Positions 1 through 8,506 of a DNA stretch of 20,198 bases are shown here, piece by piece. The translations under genes and the position numbers were made by a program. A model generated the notes under the pieces. The model did not search any database, was not told the DNA's origin, and was given only the letters and a program-made list of their open reading frames with translations. The stretch is from the NCBI GenBank assembly GCA_014379885.1, contig JACMKW010000467.1:1-20198 (forward strand), written 5' to 3'. How positions within the stretch are numbered: position 1 is the first letter of the stretch; every line of letters starts with the position of its first letter. Origin of the DNA: Rhizobacter sp. (GTDB lineage Bacteria; Pseudomonadota; Gammaproteobacteria; Burkholderiales; Burkholderiaceae).

Positions 1-1
1 G

Positions 2-223
2 CGCTCGGTGTTGCCGCAGCGAAGGCTGCCGGGCAGTGGCGGCGTCTATCTGCTGCACACCCCGGTGGTTAACTTCGCCATTTCAGCGGCGCTCGGGCAA
101 CTGGGGGTGCAACAGGGCTGGAACATCACCGCCTCGGTCGTGCTGACGTACGGGTTCTGCCTCGTGCTGACCCTGATCGTCATCCGCCGCTTCCCTGCGC
201 GGCGCTGGCTGATCCTGGAGTAA
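2..223 (+). CDS. Membrane acyltransferase (AT3 family), C-terminal fragment
   Basis: The reading frame is open from the left edge to a TAA at 221-223, so the gene starts outside the window and only about 73 residues are visible. The fragment has a YLLHTPVV segment, which matches the conserved late Tyr-Leu-(I/L)-His-x-Pro motif of membrane O-acyltransferases (acyltransferase_3). It is followed by two hydrophobic stretches and a basic end (RRFPARRW). This family moves acyl groups, usually acetyl, onto glycans across the inner membrane. The family call rests on this short tail. The gene runs convergently into the minus-strand acyltransferase, and the two frames overlap by about 140 nt, which is unusual. 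An alternative is another multi-spanning membrane protein with a similar end. Confidence 0.6.
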   Translation, partial: RSVLPQRRLPGSGGVYLLHTPVVNFAISAALGQLGVQQGWNITASVVLTYGFCLVLTLIVIRRFPARRWLILE

Positions 224-1369
224 CGCCAGCGAAACCCGTCGTTTGCTGCCCCAGCGCGCCAGCAGTCGGTTTCGCACCAGGGCGGTATGGCGTTCGAAGA
301 GCCACCAGTAGCCCCAGGAGAGCGCGACGACCAGCGAAGCCAGCCCGGCGAACAGCGCCAGGCCTTGCAGGTCGGCTGCGACCTTCGCATGGGGCGACAC
401 CAGGCTCACCAGCACGAAGACCACGGGCATGTGGATGAGGTACAGCGAATACGACATCTCTGAGGCGGCGTGAATGGCCCTCTCGAAAGGCAAGCGGCGG
501 CTGCTCGTCAGCGTGGCGTGCACATGCAGGCACCACCCTGCCAGTGCGAGCCCAAGAAGCTGGTCTGGTAGCTGCAACTCCTTGTAAGGAAGATGCCCAG
601 TACGCGCTGCCAGGAGCATGGCCAGCAGCACGAGAAAGCTCGCCCATGCGTAGGGCCCCGCGGCAAAGAACCGCTTCGGTGGGATCGCATGGATCGCAGC
701 GCCCATCAGCCACACCAGGAACAGTGACAGCATGGGCGTGGGCATGACGGCAGCCGCTGACAGGAACACCAGCAAGGTGAGCGCTCGTTGACGGCGGCTC
801 AGCGTGCCGCCAAACAAGCTCCACAGGCAAGGAAACAGCAGGTAGTACCAGGCCTCGTTGGCGAGGCTCCAGAGCGGGCCGTTGGTGCCATACGGCGGCG
901 CGGTGATGGTCTGGAGAAAAAAGATGTTCGACAGCGCCGTGGCGAGCGAGCTTGAATAGTCGCCGCGCGCAGGGATGGAATGCCACGCCGCCGCGTGCGC
1001 AGCGTCGAAGATGCCGGGGTTGACTTGCACGAGCAGGTGGTCGAGCAGCGCAGTGGCTGCGATGGCCGGCACGAGCACCACCCAGAGCCGGCTGAGCCGC
1101 GTGATCGCGTAGTCAATCCATCGAAAGCCGGCGCCCGCCTTGATGACGGAGCCACCGACCAGGTAGCCGCTCAGCACGAAGAACACGATGACCGCCTGAT
1201 GCCCCATGCCGCTGACGAGATAGAAGGCCTTCAACGCCAGACCGGGTGCCACGAGTTGGTCGAAATCGGGCAGCAGCGCATTGCGCAGGTGGCCGCACAT
1301 GACGATCAAGGCGCTGGCCGCCCTGAGCAGGTCCAGCACCTTCGAGCGGTGATCCAGTGCTTTGTCCAT
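83..1369 (-). CDS. Acyltransferase 3 family membrane protein
   Basis: Inner-membrane acyltransferase, probably O-acylating a surface polysaccharide. I chose the ATG at 1369 (MDKALDHRSKVLDLLRAASA), giving 428 aa. The frame stays open upstream, but that part is arginine-rich and lies over the neighbouring glycosyltransferase gene. Family hallmarks are the N-terminal DLLRAASALIVMCGH block with its conserved His (about residue 27), VFFVLSGYLVGG, the basic RLSRLW segment, and GPLWSLANEAWYYLLFP, the equivalent of the LWSLxxExxFYLxxP motif. About ten hydrophobic segments follow, with SLYLIHMPVV near the end. It is the last gene of the minus-strand run, 37 nt after the GT4 gene. Its final 46 codons are antisense to the end of the plus-strand acyltransferase and encode a hydrophilic tail rich in Arg, Glu and Asp. 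That tail may be non-homologous read-on rather than a domain. Confidence 0.85.
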   Translation of the reverse strand: MDKALDHRSKVLDLLRAASALIVMCGHLRNALLPDFDQLVAPGLALKAFYLVSGMGHQAVIVFFVLSGYLVGGSVIKAGAGFRWIDYAITRLSRLWVVLVPAIAATALLDHLLVQVNPGIFDAAHAAAWHSIPARGDYSSSLATALSNIFFLQTITAPPYGTNGPLWSLANEAWYYLLFPCLWSLFGGTLSRRQRALTLLVFLSAAAVMPTPMLSLFLVWLMGAAIHAIPPKRFFAAGPYAWASFLVLLAMLLAARTGHLPYKELQLPDQLLGLALAGWCLHVHATLTSSRRLPFERAIHAASEMSYSLYLIHMPVVFVLVSLVSPHAKVAADLQGLALFAGLASLVVALSWGYWWLFERHTALVRNRLLARWGSKRRVSLALLQDQPAPRREAADDDQGQHEAEPVRQHDRGGDVPALLHPQLPERR

Positions 1370-1406
1370 GGTGGCCGCCCGTGGGGCTTGGGTTCTGGCG
1401 TGGGTT

Positions 1407-2549
1407 CTATCGAGAGGCGTGGGGGATGCGCGCCATGGCTTCGCTCGCAGCCTCTGCCGGCGGCGCAAGCAGGGTCTGGTACAGCGTTTCGAGTTGATCG
1501 GCCACAGGCGCCCACTCAAGCGCCTGCACACGCGCGTGCCCGGCGCGGGCCTGGTCTTGCCGGCGGCGCTCGTCGCTCAGCAAGGCGGTCAGTGTGCGGG
1601 CGATGCTGGCCGGCGTGCGCTCATCGAGATGGGTGCATTCGGCCGGGCTCAGATCGGCCGCGAAACCCACGCGCGTGGACACCAGCGCAACGCCGCACGA
1701 CATGGCTTCGGCAGCCACCAGCCCGAAACTTTCGAACACGCTGGGCATGAGCAACAGCGCCATGCGGTGATAGTGCGCGCGCAGTTCGGCCCGTGGGCAC
1801 GAGGCGATGGCGATCACGCGGGCCTCTCCCGGGAAGGCCTGCGCCAACGCGGCCTGCCCTTGTGTGCCCACACCGATGAGCACAAAACGTGCTGAGGGTG
1901 TGCTGGCGAGCACACGCTCGATCACCGGGATGAGCAGTTCGCTGCCCTTGTTGGCCAACCAGGCCCCCACAAAACCGATGACAGGTTCGCGCTCGAAAAG
2001 CGGTGACTGGTGCAGCCAGCTCGGCTCCAGTGCGTTTTCCATCACCAGCAGGCGCTGCTCGGGTTGGTAGCCGCGTTCGCGGGCGTAGCGCGCGTCGTAA
2101 TGGCTCACCAGGGTCAGGGCAGCGCAACCGCGGAACGCGATCTCCGGCAGTTCCTGGATGTAGCGGCGCACACGCGCACGCCATGAGGTGTCAGGCTGGC
2201 GGAGGAGTTGATGCCAGTGGGTTTCCAGGCCGTTCGAGCGCGAGACCGGGATTGGGTGATGGCGCCCCAGCGCGCGCAGGCAGAGCAGCGCGAGCCAGCC
2301 TTCCGCCCCCCAGAGCTCGACGATGTCGTAAGACGATGCACGTGCGTGCCGCACGGCCGTGTAGGCATAGCCCAGCAGGCGCCTGATGCGCGTCAGGCGG
2401 CGCATCTGCGGAAACGGCGTGAAGTGCTCGATGCCGTAGGCCGTGACCTGATGGCCGCGCTCGCGCATGTGCTGCGCATAGCCCGTGATGACGTAGCCCG
2501 AGCCCTGGTTGGGGTCGAGCGGGCAATTGCTGATGATCAGGATGCGCAT
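1407..2549 (-). CDS. Glycosyltransferase family 4 (GT-B fold)
   Basis: Retaining glycosyltransferase of the GT4 type, 380 aa, expected to act at the cytoplasmic face of the membrane and transfer a sugar from an NDP-sugar during polysaccharide assembly. The N-terminal Rossmann domain begins MRILIISNCPLDPNQGSG, with the glycine-rich turn typical of GT-B acceptor domains. The C-terminal domain opens with VIGFVGAWLANKG (about 190-202), followed by ARFVLIGVG. The EX7E signature is present as FESFGLVAAE (Glu273 and Glu281), with the usual AMSCGVALVST stretch just after. It starts 15 nt after the stop of the GT2 gene and precedes the acyltransferase by 37 nt, so the three are probably co-transcribed. 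The donor and acceptor sugars cannot be read from the sequence. Confidence 0.9.
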   Translation of the reverse strand: MRILIISNCPLDPNQGSGYVITGYAQHMRERGHQVTAYGIEHFTPFPQMRRLTRIRRLLGYAYTAVRHARASSYDIVELWGAEGWLALLCLRALGRHHPIPVSRSNGLETHWHQLLRQPDTSWRARVRRYIQELPEIAFRGCAALTLVSHYDARYARERGYQPEQRLLVMENALEPSWLHQSPLFEREPVIGFVGAWLANKGSELLIPVIERVLASTPSARFVLIGVGTQGQAALAQAFPGEARVIAIASCPRAELRAHYHRMALLLMPSVFESFGLVAAEAMSCGVALVSTRVGFAADLSPAECTHLDERTPASIARTLTALLSDERRRQDQARAGHARVQALEWAPVADQLETLYQTLLAPPAEAASEAMARIPHASR

Positions 2550-2564
2550 CGACGGCCATGCCGT

Positions 2565-3431
2565 TCAAGGGGCGCTGGGCCGGCCCAGGCGTGCACCCAG
2601 CACCTTGAAGCGGGCATCGATCAGCACCTTGGTGGCGACAGCGTAGAGGTGCGTGCCGATGCCGCGCAGGCCGTATTGCCACGCATTGCGCGCGGCGGCC
2701 CGCAACAGGCGGGCGGCATTGAGGGAGATGCCGGCCCAGGTGAACGATTGCCAAAGCTGCGGGTGGCGTTCGAGCAGGTGTTTGTACGAGGCGTTGTGCT
2801 GCCGGATGAAACCCATGCCGCGGGTCGGCCGGTACGGGTGGCAAACCGATGCCGAGGGCACGAACACGGGCAGCTGGCCGCCCTGCTCCAGGCGCAGGCG
2901 CATGTCGACGTCTTCCATCGCCGGGTGGGGAAAGCTTTCGCAGAAGCCGCCCAACTGGCGGAACAGCCGTGTCGTGAGCGCCATGTTGCAGGACCAGAGG
3001 TAGCCACCCGTCTCATTCACGGGCGACTCTTCGGTGTTGGATTGGCGTTGCCGATCGGCGCGCGTACGGCCCTCGAAGAGTTCTTTCTTGCCGGCATGAC
3101 CAAAGGCGCGCAGGTACGCGGCCAACCAGCCCGGGTCGGGGATGCAATCGTCGTCGGTGAAGATGAGCCAGTGGCCGCGCGCCTGCTGCGCGCCGCAATT
3201 GCGGTTGGCGGCCGGCCCCCGCCGCGGCCCGGCCACATAGTGAACCCAGGGGAATTCGGTGGCGACGAGTTGCTGCGACCGGGTATCGCGGCTGTCATCG
3301 GTGACGATCACTTCGACCGCGTTGGTCTCGGTCTTGGCACGCGCCTTGGCCAGCGCCTGCAGGCACAGGCGCAGCATGTCGGGCCGTTGATAGGTGGGGA
3401 TGACAACGGTGGCGATGGGGTTCGGGTTCAT
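2565..3431 (-). CDS. Glycosyltransferase family 2 (GT-A fold)
   Basis: Inverting glycosyltransferase of the GT2 family, 288 aa. It starts with the canonical TVVIPTYQRPDMLRLCLQAL (about 8-27). A metal-binding DxD motif appears as FTDDDCIPDPGW (Asp93-95), preceded by RGPAANRNCGAQQARG, which is typical of the nucleotide-sugar pocket. AMEDVDMRLRL (Glu173-Asp174) fits the ED acceptor-base motif. No clear transmembrane segment is seen, so it should be cytosolic or peripheral. The ATG at 3431 directly precedes the conserved beta strand; its ribosome-binding site is weak. It lies 15 nt upstream of the GT4 gene and 149 nt downstream of the SGNH acyltransferase gene, and that gap carries a hairpin, so it may head a separate transcript. 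Confidence 0.9.
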   Translation of the reverse strand: MNPNPIATVVIPTYQRPDMLRLCLQALAKARAKTETNAVEVIVTDDSRDTRSQQLVATEFPWVHYVAGPRRGPAANRNCGAQQARGHWLIFTDDDCIPDPGWLAAYLRAFGHAGKKELFEGRTRADRQRQSNTEESPVNETGGYLWSCNMALTTRLFRQLGGFCESFPHPAMEDVDMRLRLEQGGQLPVFVPSASVCHPYRPTRGMGFIRQHNASYKHLLERHPQLWQSFTWAGISLNAARLLRAAARNAWQYGLRGIGTHLYAVATKVLIDARFKVLGARLGRPSAP

Positions 3432-3562
3432 CTTGGAAACGCAGCTTGGCGCCTCGAATGTTCTGGTTCAAACGGGGTGGCGCATCACGCAGAGCAACTG
3501 CGCTGGCACTGGGCGCAAAGACTAAAAGAGGTTTGTGACACGGTGGTGTAGCGGCTGGCCCG

Positions 3563-3587
3563 CAAGTGAGCGTGGTGCGCTCACTTG
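3563..3587 (-). terminator. Stem-loop straddling the acyltransferase stop codon
   Basis: A perfect 10-bp inverted repeat (CAAGTGAGCG / CGCTCACTTG) with a 5-nt loop. On the minus strand the first arm contains the TGA stop of the SGNH acyltransferase (3581-3583), so the hairpin folds across the end of the message. No U-tract follows, so it could attenuate transcription or protect the 3' end rather than be a full intrinsic terminator. Confidence 0.45.
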
Positions 3588-5656
3588 AGTGCAACGTTCC
3601 TGGTGGCGCCCGTGCCCGCTTCCTGCTGCAGGATGATGCCCAGGCTGCGCTGGATCAGCAGCTCCGACCCTTGGGCCGTCAGGTGCGAGTCGTCGTTGGC
3701 CACGGCGTAATGCGCGTCGTCGCGGGCGATGGAGACCTGGCAGCCCGATGCATCGCACAGCAGCGCAATCGGCGACACGAACAGTGCGCCCGTCTCGGCC
3801 ATGGCCTGCGCCACGGCGCGGTCGGCGCGCAGCGAGGCGGGGTTCAGGTGGTCATGGCTGCGCTCGGGCAGCACGCGAGACTTCTGCCAGTGTTCGAGCA
3901 GGATGCGCGGCTGCGCGAGGGTCCACGTGGGCAGATGGCCGAACACCACCACCCGTTGAACGCCCAGCGACTTCAAGTGGGCCACGGTCTGCTGCAAGGC
4001 CTCCATGTTGTCGCCCAGGGAGGCGGGGTCGGTGCCGTAGAGCGCCCAGTGGCCCGCGAGCACCACCGTCTCGGGCCGATGCTCTTCGATCCGCTTCAAG
4101 ACGAACTCGTTGATGCGCTCGCAGTCTCGGCTGCTGCGCAGCGGGGCCGTCATCAAGGGAGGGCAACGGGCGGCGGTGTACTGCGCGAGATGGTAGGCCG
4201 CACCGTTCAGCGGCAGCTGTTGCGCAAGCCCGGGGTAGAGCGAAGCGGCATGCGAGTCGCCCCACAGCAGCAGTGTTCTTTGGGTGGTGTTGCCTGGCGG
4301 CATGCATTCCGGGGCGAAGACCTCCGGGCCTTGGTCGAGGCGCAGCATGCAGCGGTCGACGCGGTACTCCTGGTAGTCGAAGCGGAATTCGGTCGAGGCG
4401 ATGCCGCGCATGCTTTGCGGATAGGTGTTGAGCAAGCCATCGGTCTCGCGCAGCGCCCATCCGCACAGGCCCACGGTGGCGAGTGCCAGGCACGACAGGA
4501 GAGCGGTGCGCGGTCCGCGGCGGCCGAAGCGTATCGGCTTCTCGACCAGCTCATAGGTGAGGGCGGCCAGCACGACGCTGGCGATGAGGATCATCACCCG
4601 CACTTCGTTGGTGAGCGCGATGCCGAGCACCACGGGGAAGCTCAGCAAAGGCCAGTGCCACAGGTACAACGGGTAACTCACCAGCCCATAAAAACGCAGG
4701 ATGGGCTGCGACAGCAGGTAGCGGTTGACCCAGGCCTGGGGGCCGCTGGCCAGCAGGAACAAGGTGCCTGTCGTGGGCAGCAATGCCCACCAGCCCGGAA
4801 ATTGATCGGTCTTGTCGATCAGCCACAGCGCCGCGACGATCATCGCGAGCCCGCCGAACGAACAGGCATCGGCCAGATGCCGGTTCCACCAGCCGTGAGT
4901 GACAAAGCGCTGCTGCAGCCACGCGACCGGGCCACCGCGATGCTGGTGGGTGAATTGGGCGAGCAGCGCGCCCAGCATCAGTTCCCACAGGCGTGTGGGC
5001 GGCAAGAAAAAGGTGCCGATCGGCTTGTCGGCCACCAGCGCCACGTTGAGCGCGAACGACACCACGATGCCGGCGAACACCATGCCCAGCGCCCACCGCT
5101 TGTGCCTGAACAACAGCACCATGATCAGCGGCCACACGAGGTAGAACTGCTCCTCGATGCCGAGCGACCACAGGTGCAGCAGCGGTTTGGCCTCGGAGGC
5201 GGCATCGAAATAGCCGGCCTCTTTCCAGAGCACGATGTTGGAGACGAACCCGGCGCCCGCAGCGATGTGGGTGCCGACCATGCGCGCCACGCTCGGGGGT
5301 GTGAACAGCGCGCTGAACACCAAACAGGCCAGCAGCACCAGGCACAGCGCCGGGAAGATGCGCCGCGCACGGCGCGCGTAAAAGTCGCGGTAGTTGAAGC
5401 TGCCCGCTTCCAGCGCGTTGAGCAAGATGCCGGTGATCAAAAAGCCCGACAAGACGAAGAAGACATCGACACCGACAAAACCGCTCCTGACCCATTGTGG
5501 GAAGGAGTGCACGGCCAGCACTGACAGCACGGCAATGCCGCGCAAGCCGTCGATGTCGGCCCGGTACGTGGGGTGAGACTGCTGCTCGAGCGCCGCCTGG
5601 TCTGCACCTGTGGCTGTAGAGGAACTGTCTTTCGATAGAGGCAGGACGCTGCTCAT
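3581..5656 (-). CDS. OafA-type acyltransferase with C-terminal SGNH domain
   Basis: Two-domain O-acyltransferase, 691 aa, usual length for AT3-SGNH fusions that acetylate O-antigen, exopolysaccharide or peptidoglycan. The membrane domain (about 30-400) starts YRADIDGLRGIAVLSVLAVH, with the conserved His at 50, and has GVDVFFVLSGFLI, the basic FYARRARRIFP block (92-102), HLWSLGIEEQFYLVWP (161-176) and SYPLYLWHWPLL (327-338). The periplasmic SGNH domain carries the nucleophile block LLLWGDSHAASLYP (Ser468) and the late DDSHLT block (Asp655 and His658), so both catalytic ends look intact. The known scheme is that the membrane domain passes the acyl group outward and the SGNH domain places it on the glycan. 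The gene sits between the lytic transglycosylase group and the GT2-GT4 pair, with 129 nt upstream that could hold its own promoter. The long plus-strand ORF opposite is a high-GC shadow. Confidence 0.93.
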   Translation of the reverse strand: MSSVLPLSKDSSSTATGADQAALEQQSHPTYRADIDGLRGIAVLSVLAVHSFPQWVRSGFVGVDVFFVLSGFLITGILLNALEAGSFNYRDFYARRARRIFPALCLVLLACLVFSALFTPPSVARMVGTHIAAGAGFVSNIVLWKEAGYFDAASEAKPLLHLWSLGIEEQFYLVWPLIMVLLFRHKRWALGMVFAGIVVSFALNVALVADKPIGTFFLPPTRLWELMLGALLAQFTHQHRGGPVAWLQQRFVTHGWWNRHLADACSFGGLAMIVAALWLIDKTDQFPGWWALLPTTGTLFLLASGPQAWVNRYLLSQPILRFYGLVSYPLYLWHWPLLSFPVVLGIALTNEVRVMILIASVVLAALTYELVEKPIRFGRRGPRTALLSCLALATVGLCGWALRETDGLLNTYPQSMRGIASTEFRFDYQEYRVDRCMLRLDQGPEVFAPECMPPGNTTQRTLLLWGDSHAASLYPGLAQQLPLNGAAYHLAQYTAARCPPLMTAPLRSSRDCERINEFVLKRIEEHRPETVVLAGHWALYGTDPASLGDNMEALQQTVAHLKSLGVQRVVVFGHLPTWTLAQPRILLEHWQKSRVLPERSHDHLNPASLRADRAVAQAMAETGALFVSPIALLCDASGCQVSIARDDAHYAVANDDSHLTAQGSELLIQRSLGIILQQEAGTGATRNVALK

Positions 5657-5761
5657 GGTGTGGGCGGTCAGGGGAAGTGCAGCGCCCCTCCGTCGGGGTT
5701 ACATCCTGTAGGACTTTAGTGACCGATCAAGACGGCCCGCACTTGGCTGCAGCACACGCCA

Positions 5762-5777
5762 TGGCCCTTCCGGGCCA
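5762..5777 (-). terminator. Short GC hairpin after the glycosyltransferase gene
   Basis: Read on the minus strand this is TGGCCC-GGAA-GGGCCA: a 6-bp stem closed by a GGAA (GNRA-type) tetraloop, 8 nt after the TGA of the upstream glycosyltransferase. There is no following run of U, so full termination is uncertain. It may mark the 3' end of the transglycosylase-lipoprotein-glycosyltransferase unit. Confidence 0.4.
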
Positions 5778-5785
5778 ATCCGGCA

Positions 5786-6910
5786 TCAGGAAGCGCTGCC
5801 CGCGAGCACCAGCAGTTCTCGCGCCTGCTGGTCGAGGCGATGACCCTGGTACCAGCGATCAAGTCGCGTGGCGCGTGCCTGCAGGGCCGCAAGCGTGAGA
5901 TCGGCTGCCGCCGGCGAGGCGAGGGCGAGGTAGTCCCTGTCGGCCTGCAAGTTGTCGCTGTCCGACAAGTGCGGGCTCGTGTTCAGCACCACACAACCGT
6001 GCGCTGCATAGGCTGCGAACACGCCGGATTTGGCAAGACCATGTGACTCGTAGTCCAGCAGACCGAAGCGTGAAGACCGCAGCAGCACGCCGAGCTCATC
6101 CGGTGCGAGCTGACCCACATAGCGACAAGGCAACGCGGTGGGTGGGTTCTGCGAAGGGCCTCCGCTGCCCGCTTCGATCAGCTCCTCGACACCGAGCGCC
6201 CGCAGCGCTGACGCCATGCCCTTGAGCCCATTGATGGCGCGCTGCCGCGTGGGGGCCGAGCCGAACACCACGGCGCTGGCTCGTCGAGCACTGAGCGCAG
6301 GGTTGATCGCGGGCTCTCCCACGTTCGAGAACACCGGCCGAGCATGCAGCGGGGTTCCGTTGCGGGTTGCCCCACGCAGCCAGTTGGCGTGAGACTCGGT
6401 GTTGGTCCATACCACGTCGGCCAGCCGGGCCGCCCGCCCCGCGATCCAGGCCTGTGCACCCGAGACCCAGAACGCCGATCGCCAGGGCGGGCCCTTGGCA
6501 AACAGCTCGTGAAAGACGATTACCAGATGGACTGAACCCCGCCGGGCTTCTTTCAGGATTTCAAGCTCACGCAGCAGCCAGAAACACAAGCCGCGCTGGC
6601 CATAGCCATAGCCCGAGAAGTGCAAGACGATCGAGCACGGTGACCCGTGAGCGGGGCGGCCACTTTGCAGGCAGCAATCGGCCACCCGGTCGTCCAGCGA
6701 TCGTTCCTGCGCCAGCGACTTGGACATCGGCACCGCATGGGACGGCGTGCCGTGCGAGGCCCACTGCGCGCTCAGGCACTGCAGGTAGTCGAGCACACCC
6801 CCGCGTTCGACCGGCGAGACCTGAATCAGCACCGGCCCCTCCGGGCCGGGCGTGCCGGCTAGCCGGGGTTCAGGGTGTCGGCTGATGAACGGCCGATTCG
6901 CAGCGATCAC
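5786..6910 (-). CDS. Glycosyltransferase (GT-B-like) of a surface-polysaccharide locus
   Basis: 374-aa protein starting at a GTG (6910) whose first bases overlap the TGA of the lipoprotein gene (GTGA, 6907-6910), so translation is probably coupled. The N-terminal strand VLIQVSPVERGGVLDYLQCL (27-46) resembles the first strand and glycine loop of GT-B enzymes. Next come HFSGYGYGQRG (97-107), FHELFAKGPPW (133-143) and DVVWTNTESHANWL (165-178). The C-terminal half has VVFGSAPTRQRAINGLKG and GLLDYESHGLAKSGVFAAYAAHGCVVLN. The last segment fills the place of the usual donor-binding EX7E region but lacks a clean EX7E. I recognise this as a glycosyltransferase type seen in exopolysaccharide clusters. 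Substrates are unknown, and catalytic activity is inferred only from family likeness. Confidence 0.75.
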   Translation of the reverse strand: MIAANRPFISRHPEPRLAGTPGPEGPVLIQVSPVERGGVLDYLQCLSAQWASHGTPSHAVPMSKSLAQERSLDDRVADCCLQSGRPAHGSPCSIVLHFSGYGYGQRGLCFWLLRELEILKEARRGSVHLVIVFHELFAKGPPWRSAFWVSGAQAWIAGRAARLADVVWTNTESHANWLRGATRNGTPLHARPVFSNVGEPAINPALSARRASAVVFGSAPTRQRAINGLKGMASALRALGVEELIEAGSGGPSQNPPTALPCRYVGQLAPDELGVLLRSSRFGLLDYESHGLAKSGVFAAYAAHGCVVLNTSPHLSDSDNLQADRDYLALASPAAADLTLAALQARATRLDRWYQGHRLDQQARELLVLAGSAS

Positions 6911-8499
6911 CGCCGCGTCGTCGTTTTCATGCTGGCAGCAGAACCGAGCTCGTAGGAGAACACCCGTGAGCCTGGCTCCGCGTAGTTGCCACCGTTCGAG
7001 CGTGTGGCGAAACCCACGCCGAACGAGCCAGGCCCGCCCGTGGCACTGGCGAACACATAGTCGGCGCCATAGTCGGCCGCGCCGGGCAGCACGCCCAGCA
7101 CGCTCGGGGAGTTGGTCAAGGTGTCGTAGCTCACGAGGCTGGCATCAGCGAAGGCGCGCGCGCCAAACCCCTGCGCAAAGATGAATCGGGTGCGGCTTTC
7201 GCTGTTGTTGAAGTTCTCGGTGCCGGCTTCGGCCATGCCCATCGGAAAGCCTCCTGCGGCCGAGTGCAGCAGAACCCCACTCTCGTCGATGATGTCGATG
7301 CTGTGGCTCACGTTCGCGCTGCCAACGCCGGTGACGAACCACAGCTGATGCCTGCCGTTTGCACCCGTCTGAACCGTGGGTTTGGTGGTGATGGGGTAGG
7401 TGGTGTCGGAGCGCACGCCACCGGCCTTGTTGAGGGTCACGAGCTGGTTGCCGGCGGGCAAGAACACCGTCAGGTACAAAACGTCGGTGCCCATGCTGGC
7501 CACGCCGATGAGGCCGGTGCCGGCGGCCAGCTGCGTCGCGACGGGGTTGACACGCGTGATTCGCAGCACGCGCAACGGCGAATTGAAGGTGTTCGCCGAA
7601 TTGCCGTCGTAGACATAGAAGGCATTGGCATCGAAGCCGATCAATTGCCAGCCGGTGCCAGCGGTGAGCGCCCCATTCAGCGGCACTTCGGTGACGGTGT
7701 TGCCGCTGCCAAAGTTGAGCACGCTCATCTGTGTGCCATCTGCGACCAGGGCCGACTCGAAAGTGCTGGCCACCACGCTGGTGAGGGCGGTGCCCGTGGC
7801 GCGTGTGGGGAGGCTCGTGGCTGGCGTGCCCCACAGCTCGACGTGACGGGGGTAGATCCAGCCGCGCGGGGCAAGTGTTGCCGGGTCTCGCGCCACGCCG
7901 AGTGGTTTGTCACCGGCGAGCACCGTGTAGCCCAATGTCGCGCTACTGGAGAGGCGAACCTCGGCACGGCCGTCGTCGGCGGTGCCGCACACGCCGTCGG
8001 CTCCGCCGGTCGAGACGATGAAGCGTGAGTTGTCGGCTGTGGCGTGGTCGTTGGCCGCCAGCAAGAAACGGCAGGCCGAGTTGGTGTTCGAGCGTTTTAC
8101 CCGCGACAGCGGCGCCGTGCCGTTGGCTTGCATCGGCACGCTGCGCACATCACCACCGAAGATGTAGAGCAATGCATGGGGCTGAATGGCACCCGCCGAG
8201 CGTTGGCCCGCATTCACCGTGCCGCTGAGCACCAGGCGTGTGTCGGTGATGGCTTCGCTCGCCACTTCGATCACGTATTCGTTGTCCGGCAGGCTGGGGT
8301 GTACCAGCGAGAGGCCGTGCTTCAACGCGCTGGTTGGCCCCGAGGCTTTCAAGGTCCAGCCGTAGGCGCCCGAGCTCGGGTTGGCGAGGGGCGCGCTGGG
8401 TGGTGCGTCGGTGCTGTCTCCGCCACCACAGGCTGACAACGTGGCCAGCAAGACCAACAAGGCGGGGAGTGCGGGGGTGTGATGCGATTTCATGGGCAT
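6907..8499 (-). CDS. Large secreted lipoprotein of unknown function
   Basis: Begins MPMKSHHTPALPALLVLLATLSACGGG, a signal peptide ending in an LSAC lipobox with the lipidated Cys at 24, so the 530-aa product should be anchored in the outer or inner membrane. The start could also be the second ATG two codons on. After a short Gly/Asp/Pro linker the mature part is rich in beta-strand-like, Gly/Thr/Asn/Ser-rich stretches (for example HALLYIFGGDV, FVTGVGSANVSHSIDIIDESG, LVSYDTLTN), suggestive of a beta-propeller or similar all-beta fold; that fold is inference. I recognise no named domain. It starts 7 nt after the stop of the lytic transglycosylase and ends in a 4-nt overlap with the glycosyltransferase, so the three likely form one unit. 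A role in glycan export or as a surface protein is a guess from context only. Confidence 0.85.
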   Translation of the reverse strand: MPMKSHHTPALPALLVLLATLSACGGGDSTDAPPSAPLANPSSGAYGWTLKASGPTSALKHGLSLVHPSLPDNEYVIEVASEAITDTRLVLSGTVNAGQRSAGAIQPHALLYIFGGDVRSVPMQANGTAPLSRVKRSNTNSACRFLLAANDHATADNSRFIVSTGGADGVCGTADDGRAEVRLSSSATLGYTVLAGDKPLGVARDPATLAPRGWIYPRHVELWGTPATSLPTRATGTALTSVVASTFESALVADGTQMSVLNFGSGNTVTEVPLNGALTAGTGWQLIGFDANAFYVYDGNSANTFNSPLRVLRITRVNPVATQLAAGTGLIGVASMGTDVLYLTVFLPAGNQLVTLNKAGGVRSDTTYPITTKPTVQTGANGRHQLWFVTGVGSANVSHSIDIIDESGVLLHSAAGGFPMGMAEAGTENFNNSESRTRFIFAQGFGARAFADASLVSYDTLTNSPSVLGVLPGAADYGADYVFASATGGPGSFGVGFATRSNGGNYAEPGSRVFSYELGSAASMKTTTRR

Positions 8500-8506
8500 G
8501 GCTGGC

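Noticed and set aside
2208..3551. 447-aa plus-strand open frame opposite the GT2 and GT4 genes
   Set aside because: It spans two well-supported minus-strand genes and their gap, and has shadow-type composition and no family motif.
3566..5524. 652-aa plus-strand open frame opposite the SGNH acyltransferase
   Set aside because: It is rich in His, Gln, Arg and Ala with no recognisable motif, and it mirrors an unambiguous acyltransferase; it is a high-GC antisense shadow.
5701..5730. Minus-strand promoter TTGATC with 17 nt to AGGATG ahead of the SGNH acyltransferase
   Set aside because: The -35 is fair, but the -10 is poor, so it is not listed as a feature although a promoter in this gap is likely.
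7264..8028. 254-aa plus-strand open frame opposite the lipoprotein
   Set aside because: No motif or ribosome-binding site; the minus strand has a proper signal peptide, lipobox and coupled neighbours.
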